Of a stretch of DNA of 8,688 bases, positions 6,399-8,688 are shown one piece after another. The translations under genes and the position numbers were made by a program. Positions within the stretch are counted from its first letter, which is position 1. The number at the start of each line of letters is the position of its first letter. The notes under the pieces are model-generated. The model had not been told where the DNA came from, made no database searches, and was given only the letters and a program-made list of their open reading frames with translations. The DNA is taken from positions 1-8,688 of the forward strand of contig JAYRHW010000091.1 of NCBI GenBank assembly GCA_041907145.1, in the 5' to 3' direction. The DNA is from JAFLCA01 sp041907145 (GTDB taxonomy: Bacteria > Bdellovibrionota_C > UBA2361 > JAFLCA01).

Positions 6399-7645
6399 AG
6401 CCGCACCCCGAACTTCCCGCAAACTGCCAAGGCGGAGTTGACCCCATCTTCATGAAATCCGTAGCCAAGGTAGGCCCCGCAGTAGTAGGTATGCCGTTGG
6501 CCGAGCAATTCCCCGATATCCCTCTGCTCCCGAATAACTTGCGTGTTATAGACCGGATGCTCGTACCATGTTTCGAAAATTATCTTGGACGAATCAATCG
6601 GTCGCGGTGGATTGAGGGTGACGAAATAGTCAAATGCGGTCTTCAATCGCTGCAATCGATTCATGTAGTACGTAATCGAAATCGGCGCGCCGGCAGCCCG
6701 CCCATCCCGCACATAATTCCAAGAGGCCCAATCACGTCGGCGACCACCGAGCACCGAGCTGTCAGTATGAAGAATGGTGAGGTTCTTGTTGTAGCGCCAG
6801 TTTCCCAGAAGTCGACGCTCCGCTTCAGAGGGATCTGCCAGAAGCGCCAGCGCCTGATCGGCATGAATCGCGATCACAACTTTATCGAATACGTGCTTGC
6901 CGGAAGCTGCGGTAATATGCACTTTGTCGTGCTCCCGCCTCACGCTGCGCACCATCTCCGAGCGATACAGATGCCCGCCAAAGCTCTGTTCGAAGGCACG
7001 AACATAGGCATGACTGCCGCCGACCACTGTCTGCCAGCGTGGAATCCGGGACAGCTCAAACATCGAATGGTTTTGAAAGAAAACTATGAATGTCCTCGCC
7101 GGAAAAGTCTCAACATCACTCTCTGGGCTCGACCAAATAGATGCGACCAGGGGGGCAACGTAATCCTTTATGAACAACGCACTAATCCCGAGCGAGCGAA
7201 GAAAGGGCCCCAGGGGATTCTCATTCAAATGAACATCCTGTGACGCAGCACGCATAAGCGCGTTGAAGCGCCGTTGTTCGCGCAGCAGACGCCAAAAGTC
7301 GCCCTGTAAAAAATTTTCGGGCCGACGCAGTGAATAACGCAGCAGCGGCCCCGAGTAGCGAAACTCTCGTTGAATATCATGGTAACCGAAGGACATTTCG
7401 GAGTCCTGCAACTCGACGCCTAGGCGCGAAAGTAGCCTGTAAAAATTGGGGTAGTTCTTGGAATTACAGACGATGAATCCCGTGTCAATCGCGGTGCCCT
7501 CATCAGGGCCGTCGGTAACCATGCGAGTATTGGTATGCCCTCCGATATATCCATTCTGCTCGAAGACATGAACCTCGTGTTCCCGGGATAGGAGATGGGC
7601 TGCTGTTATGCCGGCTATTCCAGCACCGACGACCGCAATTCTCAT
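6395..7645 (-). CDS. FAD-dependent amine-oxidase-like oxidoreductase (fatty-acid modification operon)
   Basis: A 416-residue flavoprotein. The N-terminal dinucleotide-binding fold shows GAGIAG (7-12) and the ribose-binding acidic residue Glu29 at the end of the second strand (VHVFEQNGYIGGHTNT). The C-terminal FAD block is GAYLGYGFHEDG (390-401), the signature of the NAD(P)-binding amine-oxidase-like group that partners DUF1365 and Cfa-like proteins. In Rhodobacter sphaeroides a related flavoprotein acts as desaturase after a Cfa-like methylase in furan fatty acid synthesis; whether this protein does the same is inference. Both ends use ATGA overlaps: its ATG at 7645 overlaps the stop of the dehydrogenase, and its TGA overlaps the DUF1365 start. 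Length is normal for the family and no key segment is missing. A 263-residue open frame lies on the opposite strand and looks like a shadow. Confidence 0.88.
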   Translation of the reverse strand: MRIAVVGAGIAGITAAHLLSREHEVHVFEQNGYIGGHTNTRMVTDGPDEGTAIDTGFIVCNSKNYPNFYRLLSRLGVELQDSEMSFGYHDIQREFRYSGPLLRYSLRRPENFLQGDFWRLLREQRRFNALMRAASQDVHLNENPLGPFLRSLGISALFIKDYVAPLVASIWSSPESDVETFPARTFIVFFQNHSMFELSRIPRWQTVVGGSHAYVRAFEQSFGGHLYRSEMVRSVRREHDKVHITAASGKHVFDKVVIAIHADQALALLADPSEAERRLLGNWRYNKNLTILHTDSSVLGGRRRDWASWNYVRDGRAAGAPISITYYMNRLQRLKTAFDYFVTLNPPRPIDSSKIIFETWYEHPVYNTQVIREQRDIGELLGQRHTYYCGAYLGYGFHEDGVNSALAVCGKFGVRL

Positions 7646-8427
7646 TTGTAGCCGAGTCGCCTCCAGAGCCTCATGACAATCCAGTCATATATGCGGTAAG
7701 GCAAGATTCGCGCAATCCGCAGTATAAAAGCAAAGGTGGCTGGGAAGTTTATCTCACGGCGGCCCTGCTCAAGTCCGTTCGCTATTAAACGCGCAGCATT
7801 ATCGGAGTCAATTAGAAATGGCATCGGAAAATCGTTCTTATCGGTGAGTGGAGTCTTAACAAATCCAGGATTGACGATGGTCACCTCGATGCCCTCTCGC
7901 TCGAGATGATAACGCACGCTCTCGAGAAAATGAATGAGCGCGGCCTTGCTGGCTCCATAAGCAGCGGCACGCGGTAATGCCCGGTAGCCGGCCAAGCTTG
8001 CGACGCCGCAAATTCTTCCGCTCCGCCTCCGCAGCATTGCCGGGAGAACTGCCTCGATACAGTGGAGGACCCCTCCATAATTGAGATCCATCAGACGTTG
8101 GTATTCGCCACTGTCAAATTCTAATGGACGAGTGAAGAGGTGAGAACCGGCATTCGCCACTAGTATGTCGAGCGCGCCCATTTCGACTTCAATCGTACTC
8201 GCTATCTCCTTCATGCGTTGGAGGTCGCCAACATCTCCCGGATATGTCCGAAGTACGCAACCACGTTCGAGAAGCAGTTTTGCAAGAGCATTGAGCTTCT
8301 CCTCGTTGCGAGAAGTCGCTGCGACCCTCGCTCCTCGCCGACAAAGTTCAGCGGTCAGTGAAGCACCAATACCGCTGCTGGCGCCCGTCACCCATACAAT
8401 TTTATTGGCGAGGCTTGATTCTGCCAT
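7642..8427 (-). CDS. short-chain dehydrogenase/reductase (SDR), first gene of lipid operon
   Basis: A 261-residue classical SDR that uses NAD(P)(H) to reduce or oxidise a carbonyl/hydroxyl group. The cofactor motif is TGASSGIG (14-21), NAG is at 92-94, the catalytic Ser is probably 144, and Tyr157 and Lys161 form YGASK. The substrate-side PGFVKTPLT stretch is at 187-195. An Arg after the second strand (Ser39-Arg40) suggests a preference for NADP, by family rule. The last 45 residues hold a hydrophobic segment followed by a basic end (MRLWRRLGYK), suggesting attachment to the inner membrane. It opens the minus-strand operon and its TGA overlaps the ATG of the flavoprotein. Substrate is unknown; the neighbours suggest an acyl-chain or lipid carbonyl. 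The ATG at 8427 has only a weak ribosome site. Confidence 0.88.
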   Translation of the reverse strand: MAESSLANKIVWVTGASSGIGASLTAELCRRGARVAATSRNEEKLNALAKLLLERGCVLRTYPGDVGDLQRMKEIASTIEVEMGALDILVANAGSHLFTRPLEFDSGEYQRLMDLNYGGVLHCIEAVLPAMLRRRSGRICGVASLAGYRALPRAAAYGASKAALIHFLESVRYHLEREGIEVTIVNPGFVKTPLTDKNDFPMPFLIDSDNAARLIANGLEQGRREINFPATFAFILRIARILPYRIYDWIVMRLWRRLGYK

Positions 8428-8483
8428 GAGTTACCATGCTCTACCGTATGACCTTGAGCCCCCTCTGTTCATGGGAGGCATTG

Positions 8484-8512
8484 TTGCATAACATACAATG
8501 TATTGATATATT
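8484..8512 (+). promoter_or_regulatory. candidate sigma70-type promoter for the rightward gene
   Basis: TTGCAT at 8484-8489 and TATATT at 8507-8512 are separated by 17 nt. The -10 element matches the consensus at five of six positions; the -35 only at three. Transcription would start near 8519, inside the downstream dyad and about 20 nt before the ATG at 8541. Confidence 0.35.
8493..8503. repeat. 11-bp palindrome, candidate operator half of the divergent region
   Basis: ATACA-A-TGTAT is a perfect 5+1+5 inverted repeat. It covers the candidate -10 of the leftward promoter and the spacer of the rightward one. Its ATACAAT core recurs in the neighbouring dyad at 8513-8532. Confidence 0.5.
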
Positions 8513-8532
8513 ATGTGTAATACAATACACAT
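8513..8532. repeat. 20-bp inverted repeat, candidate operator
   Basis: ATGTGTA (8513-8519) and TACACAT (8526-8532) are perfect 7-bp arms around a 6-bp spacer (ATACAA). The size and spacing fit a dimeric helix-turn-helix regulator such as the MerR or TetR type. It covers the leftward -35 candidate and the likely rightward transcription start. Confidence 0.55.
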
Positions 8533-8540
8533 TGCTCCCA

Positions 8541-8688
8541 ATGGATCCTCAAATACTTCGGTACCAGAAACGCAGCCTGGTTCTCACCATCATGTTCCTT
8601 TACCTTACTCTGTGCGGATTGAGTGCGATTTTCTTCCCGCAGCTTTGGCTCCTCGCCGCTGGTATTGAGGCACCCAACAGCGATATCG
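8541..8688 (+). CDS. N-terminus of an unknown membrane protein (runs off the window)
   Basis: The frame is open from ATG 8541 to the edge, giving 49 residues. The start is a short basic cytoplasmic segment (MDPQILRYQKRS), followed by a hydrophobic helix at about 13-35 and a loop (LLAAGIEAPNS) that suggests more helices to come. I do not recognise the family. No Shine-Dalgarno sequence precedes 8541; Met at codon 18 is an alternative but would fall inside the helix. It is divergent from the lipid operon and shares its control region, so it may be co-regulated with it. Confidence 0.55.
   Translation, partial: MDPQILRYQKRSLVLTIMFLYLTLCGLSAIFFPQLWLLAAGIEAPNSDI

Larger units (their letters stand above)
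8428..8540. promoter_or_regulatory. divergent intergenic control region
   Basis: This 113-bp stretch separates the leftward lipid operon from the rightward membrane-protein gene. The half from about 8481 to 8532 is strongly AT-rich in contrast to the surrounding genes and is full of inverted repeats built on TACAAT, TGTA and CAAT elements. A candidate leftward promoter is TTGTAT (8525-8520) and TACATT (8502-8497) with 17-nt spacing. It interlocks with a rightward candidate. The overlap of both promoters with the dyads suggests one regulator acting on both sides; the regulator is not in the window. Confidence 0.6.
8472..8540. repeat. outer imperfect dyad enclosing both candidate operators
   Basis: TGGGAG at 8472-8477 is the reverse complement of CTCCCA at 8535-8540. 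Pairing continues inward with one bulged base and one mismatch (CATTGT against ACATTG). The whole 69-bp block is therefore roughly symmetric about 8506, as expected if control is shared by the two directions. Confidence 0.4.

Noticed and set aside
6399..6422. Upstream ATG at 6422 as the DUF1365 start
   Set aside because: The ATG at 6398 begins with the family consensus and forms an ATGA junction with the preceding stop.
6452..7243. 263-residue plus-strand open frame opposite the flavoprotein gene
   Set aside because: It is fully antisense to a gene with clear FAD motifs, has no recognisable domain, and its composition looks like a codon-shadow of the real gene.
8428..8540. Palindromic AT-rich block as a plasmid origin or phage attachment site
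   Set aside because: No iterated direct repeats or DnaA-like boxes, no replication or integrase gene nearby; position between divergent genes fits promoter/operator function better.

Overview
The window carries two oppositely oriented gene blocks that converge at about 4400, followed by a divergent control region and the start of a further gene at the right edge. No rRNA, tRNA, CRISPR or transposase was seen. Protein styles (Gram-negative lipoprotein signal, LytM peptidase, Cfa-type methyltransferase, DUF1365 operon) point to a proteobacterium, most likely a gammaproteobacterium. That is an inference; no marker gene is present to fix the taxon.

Left block (2-4395, plus strand): six tightly packed genes that look like the tail of a type IV secretion or conjugation operon. 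In order they are the ATPase-domain part of a VirB4/TraC-like protein (its start lies outside the window), a small outer-membrane lipoprotein, a single-pass membrane protein with a long disordered tail, a two-helix membrane protein with a bacterial PH domain, an exported coiled-coil protein ending in an SH3b domain, and a LytM/M23 endopeptidase with all metal-binding residues intact. The last two overlap by 50 nt. Together they suggest an envelope-spanning machine with its own peptidoglycan-binding and peptidoglycan-cutting module. The middle genes have no function I can name.

Right block (8427-4404, minus strand): a four-gene lipid-modification operon. It encodes a short-chain dehydrogenase, a flavin amine-oxidase-like oxidoreductase, a DUF1365 protein and a Cfa-family S-adenosylmethionine methyltransferase. 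The first three are joined by ATGA start/stop overlaps and the fourth follows after 9 nt. This gene set is widespread in proteobacteria and is linked to modification of unsaturated membrane acyl chains, often in light or singlet-oxygen responses. The methyltransferase keeps most of the Cfa catalytic set but has Gln in place of the bicarbonate-binding His and has lost acidic residues of the N-terminal motif, so its product may not be a plain cyclopropane.

Right edge (8428-8688): a 113-bp AT-rich divergent region holds nested inverted repeats and overlapping candidate promoters. It separates the lipid operon from a rightward gene for a membrane protein that runs off the window. The layout suggests one regulator controlling both directions.
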